Origin: Candidatus Thiodiazotropha sp.
GTDB taxonomy: Bacteria; Pseudomonadota; Gammaproteobacteria; Chromatiales; Chromatiaceae
Assembly (NCBI GenBank): GCA_023838465.1
Contig: JAIVEQ010000037.1
Span: 1-42,295 of the forward strand
Length of the DNA: 42,295 bases
Direction of reading: 5' to 3'
Below the pieces are notes generated by a model. The model searched no databases. It had not been told where the DNA came from and saw only the letters and a program-made list of their open reading frames with translations. The position numbers and the translations under genes were made by a program. This document shows, piece by piece, positions 27,450-35,909 of this stretch. Numbering within the stretch: the stretch's first letter is position 1; each line of letters starts with the position of its first letter.

Positions 27450-27465
27450 CGCAAACCAGAAACCA
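27450..27465 (-). promoter_or_regulatory. Candidate sigma-54 promoter of the PEP-CTERM gene
   Basis: Minus strand TGGTTTCTGGTTTGC has the -24 GG and -12 GC with the obligatory 10-base spacing (consensus TGGCACG-N4-TTGC). It ends about 66 bases before the ATG at 27384, giving a 5' leader of roughly 55 bases. Invariant dinucleotides match; the CAC after TGG does not. Confidence 0.6.
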
Positions 27466-27532
27466 CCTGAAAATTAATCAATATTTATGCCAATAAAATA
27501 ATGAAATTAATTATCAATGGGTTAATAATGTC

Positions 27533-27549
27533 GACCAATTTTGTTGGTC
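27533..27549. promoter_or_regulatory. Inverted repeat, candidate activator (PrsR) site
   Basis: GACCAA-TTTTG-TTGGTC, a perfect 6-bp inverted repeat with 5-base spacer, centred about 80 bases upstream of the -24 element. That is the usual place for a sigma-54 enhancer-binding protein. No second copy was found at the other PEP-CTERM-related genes in the window. Confidence 0.4.
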
Positions 27550-27607
27550 ATTTTAATGTTAAAATATCCGACAATTACTAGGGTATATCTTGCAGATTTG
27601 CTGACTC

Positions 27608-27630
27608 ACAAAACCCCGCCGTAGCGGGGT
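27608..27630 (-). terminator. Minus-strand terminator upstream of the PEP-CTERM gene
   Basis: Minus strand ACCCCGC-TACG-GCGGGGT followed by TTTG, nearly the same hairpin as at 26126-26145. It would stop transcripts coming from the tRNA-Leu side before the PEP-CTERM promoter. Confidence 0.75.
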
Positions 27631-27786
27631 CAGAGCAAGCCTTGAAACAGGCCCCGCCCCCCCCCTAAAGGGCCTATCTCGACTTAGGTAGGGGTTGGTA
27701 TAGGGTCAGGTGCTATCTCTTCAGAATCGTCCTGATTTACTTTATTCCAGGGTGTGTGTTTACCTATCTCCAGGTCGACCATCATC

Positions 27787-28204
27787 TCATTCAGTCTCAT
27801 GGATCATGGAGCCTGATTCATTGGGTCTAGTGATTTGATTTCCACCTAACTTGTTTTGCAGCTCTGTACTTGCGGCATCGACCCTGGTGTTTTGAGCCTC
27901 ATCAAAGGCCTGCATTTTTACGGCTTGCAACTGGTGAGATCTGGCTGTTCTGAAAGTATCCTCAATATCAAGTTGCTTTAGGTTGCCTGTCTGCTGACCC
28001 TTGGTATAAGGGATACCAAACTGCGATCTTACCGCTCCTGCCGCAATAGCTGCTTGTTTTAACTCGTTCCTTTTCTCCAGCTACAGCCTGGTTAGCTAAA
28101 TCCTGACCATCTTTAGTAGCTCCACTGGCACCGCCGACAAGCTGGACTCTGGTCAAGATAGCAGATGCTAAATTGCCAGCTTTTGCGGCAGGGACGAAGG
28201 CTAC
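27787..28204 (-). pseudogene. Broken gene relic of unknown family
   Basis: Two overlapping minus-strand frames join into one protein if a frame change is allowed near 28075-28085. The upstream part reads AFVPAAKAGNLASAIL and VQLVGGASGATKDGQDLANQ. The downstream part reads ELKQAAIAAGAVRSQFGIPY, NLKQLDIEDTFRTARSHQLQ and AVKMQAFDEAQNTRVDAAST, ending HETE at the stop 27787-27789. Composition is alanine/glutamine-rich and helical, reminiscent of phage virion or coiled-coil proteins, but I cannot name a family. No start is certain; the 5' end runs into the region behind tRNA-Leu. Bases 27640-27786 after it hold a run of nine C (27657-27665) and no gene. Confidence 0.5.
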
Positions 28205-28403
28205 AGTATGGTGAAACCAATCAGAAACAGGCAGATGGCGTGGTGTTGTTTCCAGGCGGTACAGACAAAAAGAATATGCTGTAAAAAGCTATGAGATCTT
28301 GCATCAGTGTTTATGACTTCAGATTTACGAATAAAAAATTCGCCCCTGGCTGGCTCATATTTTTGGAGAATGCTAATGGACACACGTAAGTTATTGAAAT
28401 TAT

Positions 28404-28490
28404 TGGTGCCCGGGGCCGGAATCGAACCGGCACGACCCGAAGGTCGAGAGATTTTAAGTCTCTTGCGTCTACCAATTTCGCCACCCGGGC
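28404..28490 (-). tRNA. tRNA-Leu (anticodon TAA)
   Basis: 87 bases, encoded CCA included. 5' GCCCGGGTGGCGAAATTGG, D arm, anticodon loop CTTAAAA between AGAGA and TCTCT (anticodon TAA), a variable arm CGACCTTCGGGTCG, T loop GGTTCGATTCC and acceptor end CCCGGGCACCA. It is the last of the Gly-Cys-Leu trio. Confidence 0.97.
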
Positions 28491-28527
28491 TGATTGGGCA
28501 TACGTTGAAGTAGTCACAACGAGGAGG

Positions 28528-28601
28528 TGGAGGCTGAGCCCGGAATCGAACCGAGGTCCACGGCTTTGCAGGCCGCTGCATAACCACTCTGCCACTCAGC
28601 C
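28528..28601 (-). tRNA. tRNA-Cys (anticodon GCA)
   Basis: 74 bases with CCA. Acceptor GGCTGAG pairs with CTCAGCC, anticodon loop CTGCAAA (anticodon GCA), T loop GGTTCGATTCC, discriminator T then CCA. Located 37 bases upstream of tRNA-Leu. Confidence 0.97.
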
Positions 28602-28674
28602 TAAGTTCGGAATTCTATCACCTATTGCTGATGAATCGAATTATTACCTGAACCTGCAAATTCAGGTATTAAAC

Positions 28675-28702
28675 AAAAAGGCCCCGGTAGCACCGAGGCC
28701 TC
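28675..28702 (-). terminator. Terminator between tRNA-Gly and tRNA-Cys
   Basis: Minus strand GGCCTCGGT-GCT-ACCGGGGCC (one wobble) followed by TTTTTG, immediately after tRNA-Gly. It is a good intrinsic terminator placed inside a tRNA cluster that is co-transcribed in E. coli, so it may attenuate tRNA-Cys and tRNA-Leu or they have their own promoter. Confidence 0.75.
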
Positions 28703-28711
28703 TTAGAGAAT

Positions 28712-28787
<76 letters not shown>

Positions 28788-28805
28788 TATCTTCAAGAAG
28801 GGCGT

Positions 28806-28833
28806 ATTTTAGCTACAGTTTGTCCCCTGTCAA
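28806..28833 (-). promoter_or_regulatory. Sigma-70 promoter of the tRNA cluster
   Basis: Minus strand TTGACA (28833-28828), 16 bases, TAAAAT (28811-28806), about 19 bases before tRNA-Gly, with a GC-rich discriminator (ACGCCC) typical of stringently controlled stable RNA promoters. Confidence 0.75.
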
Positions 28834-28872
28834 CCCTTTCCTTGTCCGCTCGAAGATATAGTGACGGCAAGC

Positions 28873-29319
28873 TTACTCATATTGGCGATAGGGCCTATAG
28901 GGCAAGGTGATTACAATCTCGCCATCTTTTTCTGTTCTTTGCATGGCTTCCACATCAGCATCACCGGGTAATCTGAAACGACGACGCATAGAGGATGAAG
29001 TGGTAGAAAAACTGTACCCCCGATCACCACGATTCTCTACTCGATGCGCTTCTTGGTTCTCAACCAGGAGAGAGCGCCCTTGCACTTTTACTTGCAAGGC
29101 ATCCGGTGAATACCCATGAAAAAGAATACGTAGGTGATAGCCCGTGTCATCTTGTTCCTGTCTGAATCTGATGTGCCGCTGCATATTGAACGATGAAGGG
29201 CCATCAGCGGTCCTACTGAAGGAAGCCCCTGAAGAATAATGACCAGGAGGTTGGGCATAGATTGAGGAACTAAACACAACCGCTAAGATAACACTAAATA
29301 ATTTGAGATATTTTCTCAT
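28873..29319 (-). CDS. Exported Hsp20/alpha-crystallin-like protein
   Basis: 148 residues. A clear signal peptide (MRKYLKLFSVILAVVFSSSI, cleaved near YAQ at about 22-23) precedes an Hsp20-type beta-sandwich: YHLRILFHGYSPDALQVKV, GRSLLVENQEAH, and the closing part FRLPGDADVEAMQ / GEIVITLPY. Small heat-shock proteins are normally cytoplasmic; this would be a periplasmic version. The usual C-terminal I-X-I anchor is not seen (end PYRPYRQYE). It sits between pgsA and the tRNAs, an insertion relative to E. coli order. Confidence 0.78.
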   Translation of the reverse strand: MRKYLKLFSVILAVVFSSSIYAQPPGHYSSGASFSRTADGPSSFNMQRHIRFRQEQDDTGYHLRILFHGYSPDALQVKVQGRSLLVENQEAHRVENRGDRGYSFSTTSSSMRRRFRLPGDADVEAMQRTEKDGEIVITLPYRPYRQYE

Positions 29320-29561
29320 CAGAGACCTCCTCTAAAGCTTTCTCTGGCAAATTTATAGTGCCTGTCCGGAAAGATACACTTATTGCAGCCACATCATTCC
29401 AGTGAAGGCCAGAATCCAGTAGGTTCAACAATTGACTAGATCCAGGCACATACCGGAATGACATGTGCTGAAGTTTATAGACAGACTCAATTGAAGCTTA
29501 GCAGCTCAGGCATCCATCAAAATGGTATCACTTAACAATCCAAATCCGGATTGCACCGCCC
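29320..29561. other. Spacer hsp20-like gene to pgsA
   Basis: 242 bases. The leader of the Hsp20-like gene has GAGGAGGT just before its start. I see no strong hairpin or ORF here; the pgsA transcript may continue through it. Confidence 0.3.
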
Positions 29562-30146
29562 CTACTTCTGCTCCAAAGATCCTCTTAACTGCCGCTCTCC
29601 CAACAAACTAGGCCAAGCGGCGCGCAAATAGACCACCATCGACCAGAGGGTAAGAATTGCGGCCATATAGAGCAGTACAAAGCCAACTGTATAGATAGGT
29701 ATCCCCCACAGTGGCTCACCGTAGATTAACAGTAGGATTGCAACCATCTGCACTGCCGTCTTGAATTTTCCAATCATGGATACAGCCACCATGCCCCTTG
29801 CACCCACTTCTGCCATCCACTCACGCAGAGCTGATACAGTGATCTCCCGTCCAATGATGACCGCTGCCGGTATTGCAAATGCCGGTGTTGGTTCCGACTG
29901 AACCAGCAACAACAGAGCAACCGCCACCATCAGCTTATCTGCTACAGGATCGAGAAATGCACCAAATGGAGAGACCTGTCCCCAACGTCTGGCCAGATAA
30001 CCATCAAACCAATCGGTCACCGCTGCAACTGCAAAAACTATTGCACAACTATATCGAGCCCATTCCACGGGAAGATAGAACAACAAAACAAATACCGGAA
30101 TCAGAACAATCCGCAGTAATGTGAGAATGTTTGGGATATTCCACAT
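29562..30146 (-). CDS. pgsA: CDP-diacylglycerol-glycerol-3-phosphate phosphatidyltransferase PgsA
   Basis: Inner-membrane enzyme that makes phosphatidylglycerophosphate from CDP-diacylglycerol and glycerol-3-phosphate. The CDP-alcohol phosphotransferase motif is complete (DWFDGYLARRWG...GAFLDPVADK), and several membrane helices follow. 194 residues from ATG 30146 (MWNIPNILTLLRI), the typical start; the frame is open to 30221, overlapping uvrC. It starts 10 bases after the uvrC stop. Confidence 0.96.
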   Translation of the reverse strand: MWNIPNILTLLRIVLIPVFVLLFYLPVEWARYSCAIVFAVAAVTDWFDGYLARRWGQVSPFGAFLDPVADKLMVAVALLLLVQSEPTPAFAIPAAVIIGREITVSALREWMAEVGARGMVAVSMIGKFKTAVQMVAILLLIYGEPLWGIPIYTVGFVLLYMAAILTLWSMVVYLRAAWPSLLGERQLRGSLEQK

Positions 30147-30156
30147 AGTGATTTCT

Positions 30157-31980
30157 CTAGCCCTTATCGTGAAAAGCGTGATAGATCTGCTCCGCCAAGG
30201 TCTTACTGATACCCTCGACACTGGAAATATCCTCTATCCCTGCTCTAGACAGTTCTTGCAGGCCACCAAACTGCTTCATTAATCGCTGACGACGCTTGGG
30301 ACCTATACCAGGTATTTGCTCCAACACAGAGCGATTTCGGGTTTTTGAACGCCGCTGTCGATGAGCCGTAATGGCAAAACGATGGGCTTCATCCCGGATC
30401 TGTTGGATCAGATGCAATGCCGATGAATCAGCGGGCAGTATAATAGGTGCTTTGCGCCCCAACAAGAAGAGCTGCTCCATCCCGGCTTTACGGTCCACCC
30501 CCTTAGCAACTCCAACCAGGGTCAGCCCAGAGATACCTAGGTCCTGTAATCGCTCGTGCACGGCACTCATCTGTCCCTTGCCGCCGTCTATAAACAGCAG
30601 ATCAGGCAATGCCACCTCCCCTTTCTTGATCCTACGATAACGGCGTTCCAGTGCTTGTGCCATAGCGGCATAATCATCTCCAGGGGTAATGCCTTCAATA
30701 TTAAAGCGGCGGTAGTCAGACTTTAGCGGTCCTTGTTCATTGAAAACCACACAGGATGCAACTGTCGACTCCCCTCTGGTGTGGCTGATATCAAAGCACT
30801 CCATACGTTCAGGTATGGCCTGCAGCATCAGAGCCTGTTGGAGTGCTTGCAGCCTACCTTCCATATCAGTACGGGCAGTGAGTCTGGCTTGTAGGGCCAA
30901 ATCTGCATTTCCCTGCGCCATTTTCACCCAGCGAGCCCGTTCTCCGCGTACCTTGCAACTGATTCGAACCCTACGCTTGGCCTGCTGACTAAGCACCTCC
31001 TCGAGCAATGATGTTTCTTTCAGTTGCCGGTTAAGGATGATCTCATTGGGAACAGGCTTATCGAGATAGTATTGGGAGATGAATGCCGACAAGATATCCT
31101 GTTCAGATGCTTGTTGAGGTACAGAGGGGTAAAATGATTTATTACCTAGATTACGCCCAGCACGGATATAGAAAACCTGAATACAGGCACTACCACCAGT
31201 TTTGGCCAGAGCGACAATATCCAGATCACCGCTCTCACCACTCACATATTGACGCTCTTGAACCCTTCTTAGATGCTTGATCTGATCCCTGTAGAGTGCT
31301 GCCTGCTCAAACGCCAGGGTGTGTGAGGCCTGTTCCATGCGCCACACCAGATCATCGATCACCTGATTGGTCTTCCCTTCCAGAAATAGCATTGCATGCT
31401 GAACATCATTCGAATAATCCTCTGTAGAGATCAATCCAACACAAGGCGCGCTGCAGCGTTTGATTTGATATTGCAGACATGGCCTGGATCGATTACGAAA
31501 AAAACTCTCTTCACACTGGCGGACAGGAAATAGCTTTTGTAATACCTGCAGGGTTTCCCGGGTCGACCCAGCACTGGGATAAGGCCCAAAATAGCGCCCC
31601 TTACCTCGTCGCGCACCACGTCGAAATGAGAGCGCAGGGAATGTTTCGTCCATTGAGAGATAGATATAGGGATAACTCTTATCATCCCTCAATAACACAT
31701 TGTACTTGGGCTTAAGAGACTTTATTAGATTGTTTTCGAGAAGTAGGGCCTCAGCTTCAGTATGGGTGACAATGATCTCGATCTGCGCAATTTGCGCCAC
31801 CATCAGCTGAATACGTCGATTTAAACTGCGGGTAAAGTAGCTGGAAACCCGTTTCTTCAGGTTCTTCGCCTTGCCCACATAGAGTACTGAGCCACTAGTA
31901 TTGATCATACGATAGACACCCGGTCTGGATGTCAGTGTTTTGAGAAAGGCATTGTGATCAAAAAACAGCGGCTCTGTCAT
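30157..31980 (-). CDS. uvrC: Excinuclease ABC subunit C
   Basis: Nucleotide excision repair nuclease making both incisions. GIY-YIG domain at the N-terminus (RPGVYRMINTSG, VLYVGKAKNLKKRV), UVR motif near 200-240, RNase H-like C-terminal nuclease domain (MECFDISHTRGE, DLLFIDGGKGQ) and tandem helix-hairpin-helix at the end (LEQIPGIGPKRRQRLMKQFG). I chose ATG 31980 (MTEPLFFDHNAF, 607 residues); a TTG nine bases upstream is possible. Co-directional with pgsA as in E. coli. Confidence 0.96.
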   Translation of the reverse strand: MTEPLFFDHNAFLKTLTSRPGVYRMINTSGSVLYVGKAKNLKKRVSSYFTRSLNRRIQLMVAQIAQIEIIVTHTEAEALLLENNLIKSLKPKYNVLLRDDKSYPYIYLSMDETFPALSFRRGARRGKGRYFGPYPSAGSTRETLQVLQKLFPVRQCEESFFRNRSRPCLQYQIKRCSAPCVGLISTEDYSNDVQHAMLFLEGKTNQVIDDLVWRMEQASHTLAFEQAALYRDQIKHLRRVQERQYVSGESGDLDIVALAKTGGSACIQVFYIRAGRNLGNKSFYPSVPQQASEQDILSAFISQYYLDKPVPNEIILNRQLKETSLLEEVLSQQAKRRVRISCKVRGERARWVKMAQGNADLALQARLTARTDMEGRLQALQQALMLQAIPERMECFDISHTRGESTVASCVVFNEQGPLKSDYRRFNIEGITPGDDYAAMAQALERRYRRIKKGEVALPDLLFIDGGKGQMSAVHERLQDLGISGLTLVGVAKGVDRKAGMEQLFLLGRKAPIILPADSSALHLIQQIRDEAHRFAITAHRQRRSKTRNRSVLEQIPGIGPKRRQRLMKQFGGLQELSRAGIEDISSVEGISKTLAEQIYHAFHDKG

Positions 31981-31989
31981 TGCAGTCAA

Positions 31990-32221
31990 TATTCCCTAAT
32001 ATAAAGGTCATAAATATTCAGCAACCCCATTTTATGGGGCTGTTGAACAGTTACTACCTTAAACTTTGGGGCTCCCAAAGGGGAAAGCGTAACGCTCCCC
32101 TTGGGTCAGCACATGAAAACTACATTTCCGGGTGCTGATCTGAGTCGTTTCAAAAGGTCATTGGTAAAACGACATTACCAAGCTACTTCTCTGTATGAAA
32201 GATTTGGACTCGAGTCAACGA
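31990..32221. other. uvrC leader region with two hairpins
   Basis: 232 bases between the uracil-DNA glycosylase gene and uvrC. ACCCCAT-TTT-ATGGGG with flanking pairing lies at 32017-32047; its right arm GGGGCTGTTGAA is repeated at 35933-35944. A larger hairpin at 32074-32105 pairs CCCAA-GGGG-AGCG with CGCT-CCCC-TTGGG, with small bulges. Neither has a T-run on the minus strand. Confidence 0.45.
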
Positions 32222-32854
32222 TTATCGACAATTCAGGTATTCCCGAGCACGACTAAAGATCTGCTGAAACATTGCTGTAGTAAGACGTCGGGTCTGCGTA
32301 TTGTAGCGGCTACAGTGATAGGAATCGATCAACAGCAGCTGATCGCTTATTTCATGTTCCTTACCATGGCCAAACGAGAAGGCTTTTTGTCTAAGCCCCA
32401 AGGCTTTGATGATGGCCTGATGTGCAATTGACCCTAAACCGATTACCAGGCTGTTTTTCGGCATACTCTCAAGTTCATCATGCAGAAAACTATTACAATT
32501 GTTGATTTCACTACCAATGGGTTTATTTTGTGGCGGCAGACACTTTACTGCATTGGTGATCCGGCAATTGTGCAGCTTAAGTCCATCCTTCCGTGAGCTG
32601 GCCTCTGGTTGATTGGAAAACCCGTAATCAAACAGGGTTTGATAAAGCAATATACCGGCATGATCACCGGTAAAAGGGCGCCCAGTCGCGTTGGCACCAT
32701 GCATTCCAGGCGCCAATCCTACAATCAGTAAACGTGCTTTTGCATCGCCGAAGGGTGCAACTGGTGCAGCGTGATAATTAGGATAGTCCTTTTTTACCTG
32801 ACCAAGAAAATCTACCAACCGCAAGCAGCGGCGACACCGAGGATTAAAGGTCAT
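32222..32854 (-). CDS. Uracil-DNA glycosylase, family 5 (UDGb-like)
   Basis: Base-excision repair glycosylase of the Fe-S UDG superfamily. Motif GLAPGMHGANATGRPFTGD near residues 51-69 and C-terminal SYHCSRYNTQTRRLT (about 178-192) match family 5 (UDGb), which lacks the catalytic Asp/Asn of family 4 and removes uracil and some deaminated purines. C7, C10 and the cysteines near NCRITNAVKCLPP (about 106-118) are the likely 4Fe-4S ligands. 210 residues. Its ATG overlaps the uvrY stop (TAATG). Confidence 0.85.
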   Translation of the reverse strand: MTFNPRCRRCLRLVDFLGQVKKDYPNYHAAPVAPFGDAKARLLIVGLAPGMHGANATGRPFTGDHAGILLYQTLFDYGFSNQPEASSRKDGLKLHNCRITNAVKCLPPQNKPIGSEINNCNSFLHDELESMPKNSLVIGLGSIAHQAIIKALGLRQKAFSFGHGKEHEISDQLLLIDSYHCSRYNTQTRRLTTAMFQQIFSRAREYLNCR

Positions 32855-33501
32855 TAATGCTTTTCGCTGTCTTTTAGGATGCCATGACGATAGGCCAATC
32901 GTGTCAACTCAACGTCATTCTTAATATCAAGTTTTTCGTAGATACGCTGTCTATAGGTACTGACCGTTTTCGGACTAAGGGAGAGAATATCTGAAATCTC
33001 CTGATTCTTTTGGCCTTCAAGTATTTGTAAGAGCACCTGCGTTTCCCGGGATGACAACCCTTTGAAGGGATTTTCAGCATTTCCATGCCATTCCATCAAT
33101 GTATGTTTCCTTGCTACCTCTGAGGATATATAGTGTTGGCCATTGTTTACGGCCCTGATGGCACGAAGCATTTCATCAGCTGGACAGCCCTTGGTGAGAA
33201 AACCCACCGCCCCCACCTCGTGCAAGCGTGATGGAAATGGGTCATCATCGAGTACGGTCAAGGCAATCACCTTAAGATCTGACTTGACACGCAGTACCCT
33301 GCGGGTTGCTTCAATCCCGCCCATGCCAGGCATGTTTACATCCATCAATATGACATCTGGAGAATTTTGTTTGACCAGCTCTATCGCCTCTTCTCCAGTC
33401 GACGCTTCACCCGACACCTCGATATCGGGTGCCTTGTCCAAAATACCCCTGACCCCGGTTCTGATCAATTCGTGATCATCAACCAGTAGAACTTTTATCA
33501 T
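32854..33501 (-). CDS. uvrY: Response regulator UvrY/GacA
   Basis: NarL/FixJ-type response regulator, 215 residues. Receiver domain with D54 phospho-acceptor (ILMDVNMPGM), D8/D9 acidic pair, T/S and K positions (IALTVLDDD, FLTKG), then a LuxR-type HTH (GLSSRETQVLLQILEGQKNQ, LSPKTVSTYRQRIYEKL). The length, sequence and uvrC-pgsA context identify it as UvrY/GacA, the partner of BarA/GacS that switches on CsrA-titrating small RNAs. No barA/gacS gene is present here. Leads the uvrY-udg pair. Confidence 0.93.
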   Translation of the reverse strand: MIKVLLVDDHELIRTGVRGILDKAPDIEVSGEASTGEEAIELVKQNSPDVILMDVNMPGMGGIEATRRVLRVKSDLKVIALTVLDDDPFPSRLHEVGAVGFLTKGCPADEMLRAIRAVNNGQHYISSEVARKHTLMEWHGNAENPFKGLSSRETQVLLQILEGQKNQEISDILSLSPKTVSTYRQRIYEKLDIKNDVELTRLAYRHGILKDSEKH

Positions 33502-33668
33502 TTCTGTTTCTCATCAGATCCCTCTTCCTTTCATTATTAGCCGGCTTAAAGTGCTCCACCTAACCCTATGGCTTGCCGACAAACCCGTCATTTAAAAGTA
33601 ATTTACCCCAAACAGGCTGTCACGGCGAGTACCCTAAATCATTAAATCACAATAACCTATGTCTCTTC

Positions 33669-34139
33669 TCAGGTATATTCAGGTAGTGACATTCCATCCA
33701 TAACCATTTGATTATCAGTTACAAATGAATGACCTTGAGCCACACAATAGTGTAACCATTTAGAGAGAAAAAGATTAATTCTCCAGCGTTGTTCCAGGGT
33801 TGGATGTAATCCCCATCGCTGCAATGGTAAATTAGATTCTCGCAGATCAATTACATCGATCTGCTTTGAATCATGATAAACCCTAAGCGTGGCATCAGGA
33901 TCGGGATAATCACCAACGGCATGGCTGAAATAGTAGGTCATGTGAACAAGTGTGGTATAGGGGGTCTGCTCTAATGCTTCAAGATAGAGATCCATACCCT
34001 GTTCAAGATTCGACTGGTATTTACCCAACATCCTGGTAAGAGCAGGTGCAAGGCGTATCAGCAAGGCATAGTTCTCCTCACTAAGATCCAATACCATCCC
34101 CATGGTTGGCCGTGTGGACAACAGCTTTTCATGCTCCAT
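33669..34139 (-). CDS. DUF1249 family protein (YqiB-like)
   Basis: Cytoplasmic protein of the DUF1249 family, function unknown. Conserved stretch LDLSEENYALLIRLAPAL, THLVHMTYYFSHAV-like segment (VHMTYYFSHAVGDYPDPDA), LRVYHDSKQIDVIDL, and WRINLFLSKWLHYCVAQGH. ATG 34139 (MEHEKLLSTRPTMGM) gives 156 residues, the family's usual size; the frame extends to 34205, but no good ribosome binding site was seen for either start. Confidence 0.82.
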   Translation of the reverse strand: MEHEKLLSTRPTMGMVLDLSEENYALLIRLAPALTRMLGKYQSNLEQGMDLYLEALEQTPYTTLVHMTYYFSHAVGDYPDPDATLRVYHDSKQIDVIDLRESNLPLQRWGLHPTLEQRWRINLFLSKWLHYCVAQGHSFVTDNQMVMDGMSLPEYT

Positions 34140-34220
34140 GGGTAACTGGCATGTCTCATGAAAGTGACGACTCCTGCATGGTGGTATTGTCGGGTTCAGA
34201 GCCACCCAGGTAATCCAAGG

Positions 34221-34355
34221 CGCCCCGAAGGAAGTGCCCTTGGGGTACGCCCCGAAGGAAGTGCCCTTGGGGTACGCCCCGAAGGAAGTGCCCTTGGGGT
34301 ACGCCCCGAAGGAAGTGCCCTTGGGGTACGCCCCGAAGGAAGTGCCTCTGGGATG
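34221..34355. repeat. Five 27-bp tandem repeats
   Basis: The unit CGCCCCGAAGGAAGTGCCCT plus TGGGGTA (27 bases) occurs at 34221, 34248, 34275 and 34302 exactly and at 34329 with changes near the end. Each unit can fold (CCCC, bulged G, AAGG with CCTT, GGGG; 6-base loop). Being a multiple of three it leaves frames open on both strands, which explains repetitive ORFs there that I do not consider genes. The remaining bases to 34527 hold nothing I can name. Confidence 0.9.
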
Positions 34356-34527
34356 TACAACATAGGCCAGTCCACAGAAAACGACAGGCCCATATCAAGG
34401 TCGGCAACACAACATTAGTGCCTGGGTGGCTCCCTGCGTACAGTACAGGTAGCGACTTTTCACACCTCATTCTGTTGCTTTTTAGGTAGCTCTGAGTGTT
34501 GCAATACTTATGACGGGTTACATCAAG

Positions 34528-34911
34528 TCATGCGTTTTCGCTTTGTCCATCCTGCTGTTCCGCTTCTATCTGAGCACGAACCTCATTCATATCCAACTCA
34601 CCTGCCTTAGTCAATAATTCACGGAATGCTGATTCAGGCAGGGCGCCTGGCTGTGAGAATATGATGATGTTGTCACGAAATATCATTAATGTAGGAATTG
34701 AACGCACCTGAAAGTGCATCGCCAACTCCTGCTCATCCTCCGTATTGACCTTACCGAAGACGACATTCGGGTGATCCTCCGAAACCGACTCATAGGTAGG
34801 TGCAAATGAGCGGCATGGGCCACACCAAGGTGCCCAAAAATCGATAATCACGAAACCGTTATCAGTAATAGTCGACTCAAAGTTGTCTTTTGTAAGTTCT
34901 ACTACAGCCAC
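34528..34911 (-). CDS. Thioredoxin
   Basis: 127-residue thioredoxin-fold protein with the active site WCGPC at residues 29-33 (FWAPWCGPCRSF) and the cis-proline loop RSIPTLMIF near 71-79. No signal peptide, so cytoplasmic. It has a C-terminal extension of about 20 residues (EVRAQIEAEQQDGQSENA) beyond standard TrxA. The start is GTG 34911 with AAGGGG upstream. Not clearly TrxC, since the N-terminal zinc domain is absent. Confidence 0.9.
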   Translation of the reverse strand: MAVVELTKDNFESTITDNGFVIIDFWAPWCGPCRSFAPTYESVSEDHPNVVFGKVNTEDEQELAMHFQVRSIPTLMIFRDNIIIFSQPGALPESAFRELLTKAGELDMNEVRAQIEAEQQDGQSENA

Positions 34912-35050
34912 GTTGCAGCCCCTTGCTGAATGTTAAAAAATTGGAAAGATAGTATCAGAATAGCTTAATAAATTCTTGACGGATTCTGTAGGACTCTCAA
35001 TCCGGATTGTAGCGCAAAACCAGCCACAGCTGATCAATCACACGATATGC

Positions 35051-35080
35051 AAAAAGGCCGCAGACTATGCGACCTTTTTT
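35051..35080 (-). terminator. Intrinsic terminator of adk
   Basis: Minus strand AAAAAAGGTCGCA-TAGTC-TGCGGCCTTTTT, i.e. a near-perfect hairpin followed by a U-run; also readable on the plus strand. It lies 36 bases after the adk stop. Confidence 0.8.
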
Positions 35081-35115
35081 ACTAATCAGAATCAGAAATC
35101 AATCTTAAGCCAGAC

Positions 35116-35856
<741 letters not shown>

Positions 35857-35909
35857 TTATGAACCACCAACAGGCACAAGTATATCGACATTAAAAACAA
35901 TCTTTGTCA

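Noticed and set aside
28201..28587. Long minus-strand open frame across tRNA-Leu
   Set aside because: It runs through tRNA genes and has no coding signature; shadow of the tRNAs and the pseudogene region.
34221..34355. Tandem repeats considered as a CRISPR array
   Set aside because: Units are directly adjacent with no spacers, and no cas genes are near.
34156..34470. Open frames on both strands with repeats such as RPEGSALGV and LRGVPQGHF
   Set aside because: They arise from the 27-bp tandem repeat, which is a multiple of three and free of stops; no ribosome binding site or family resemblance.
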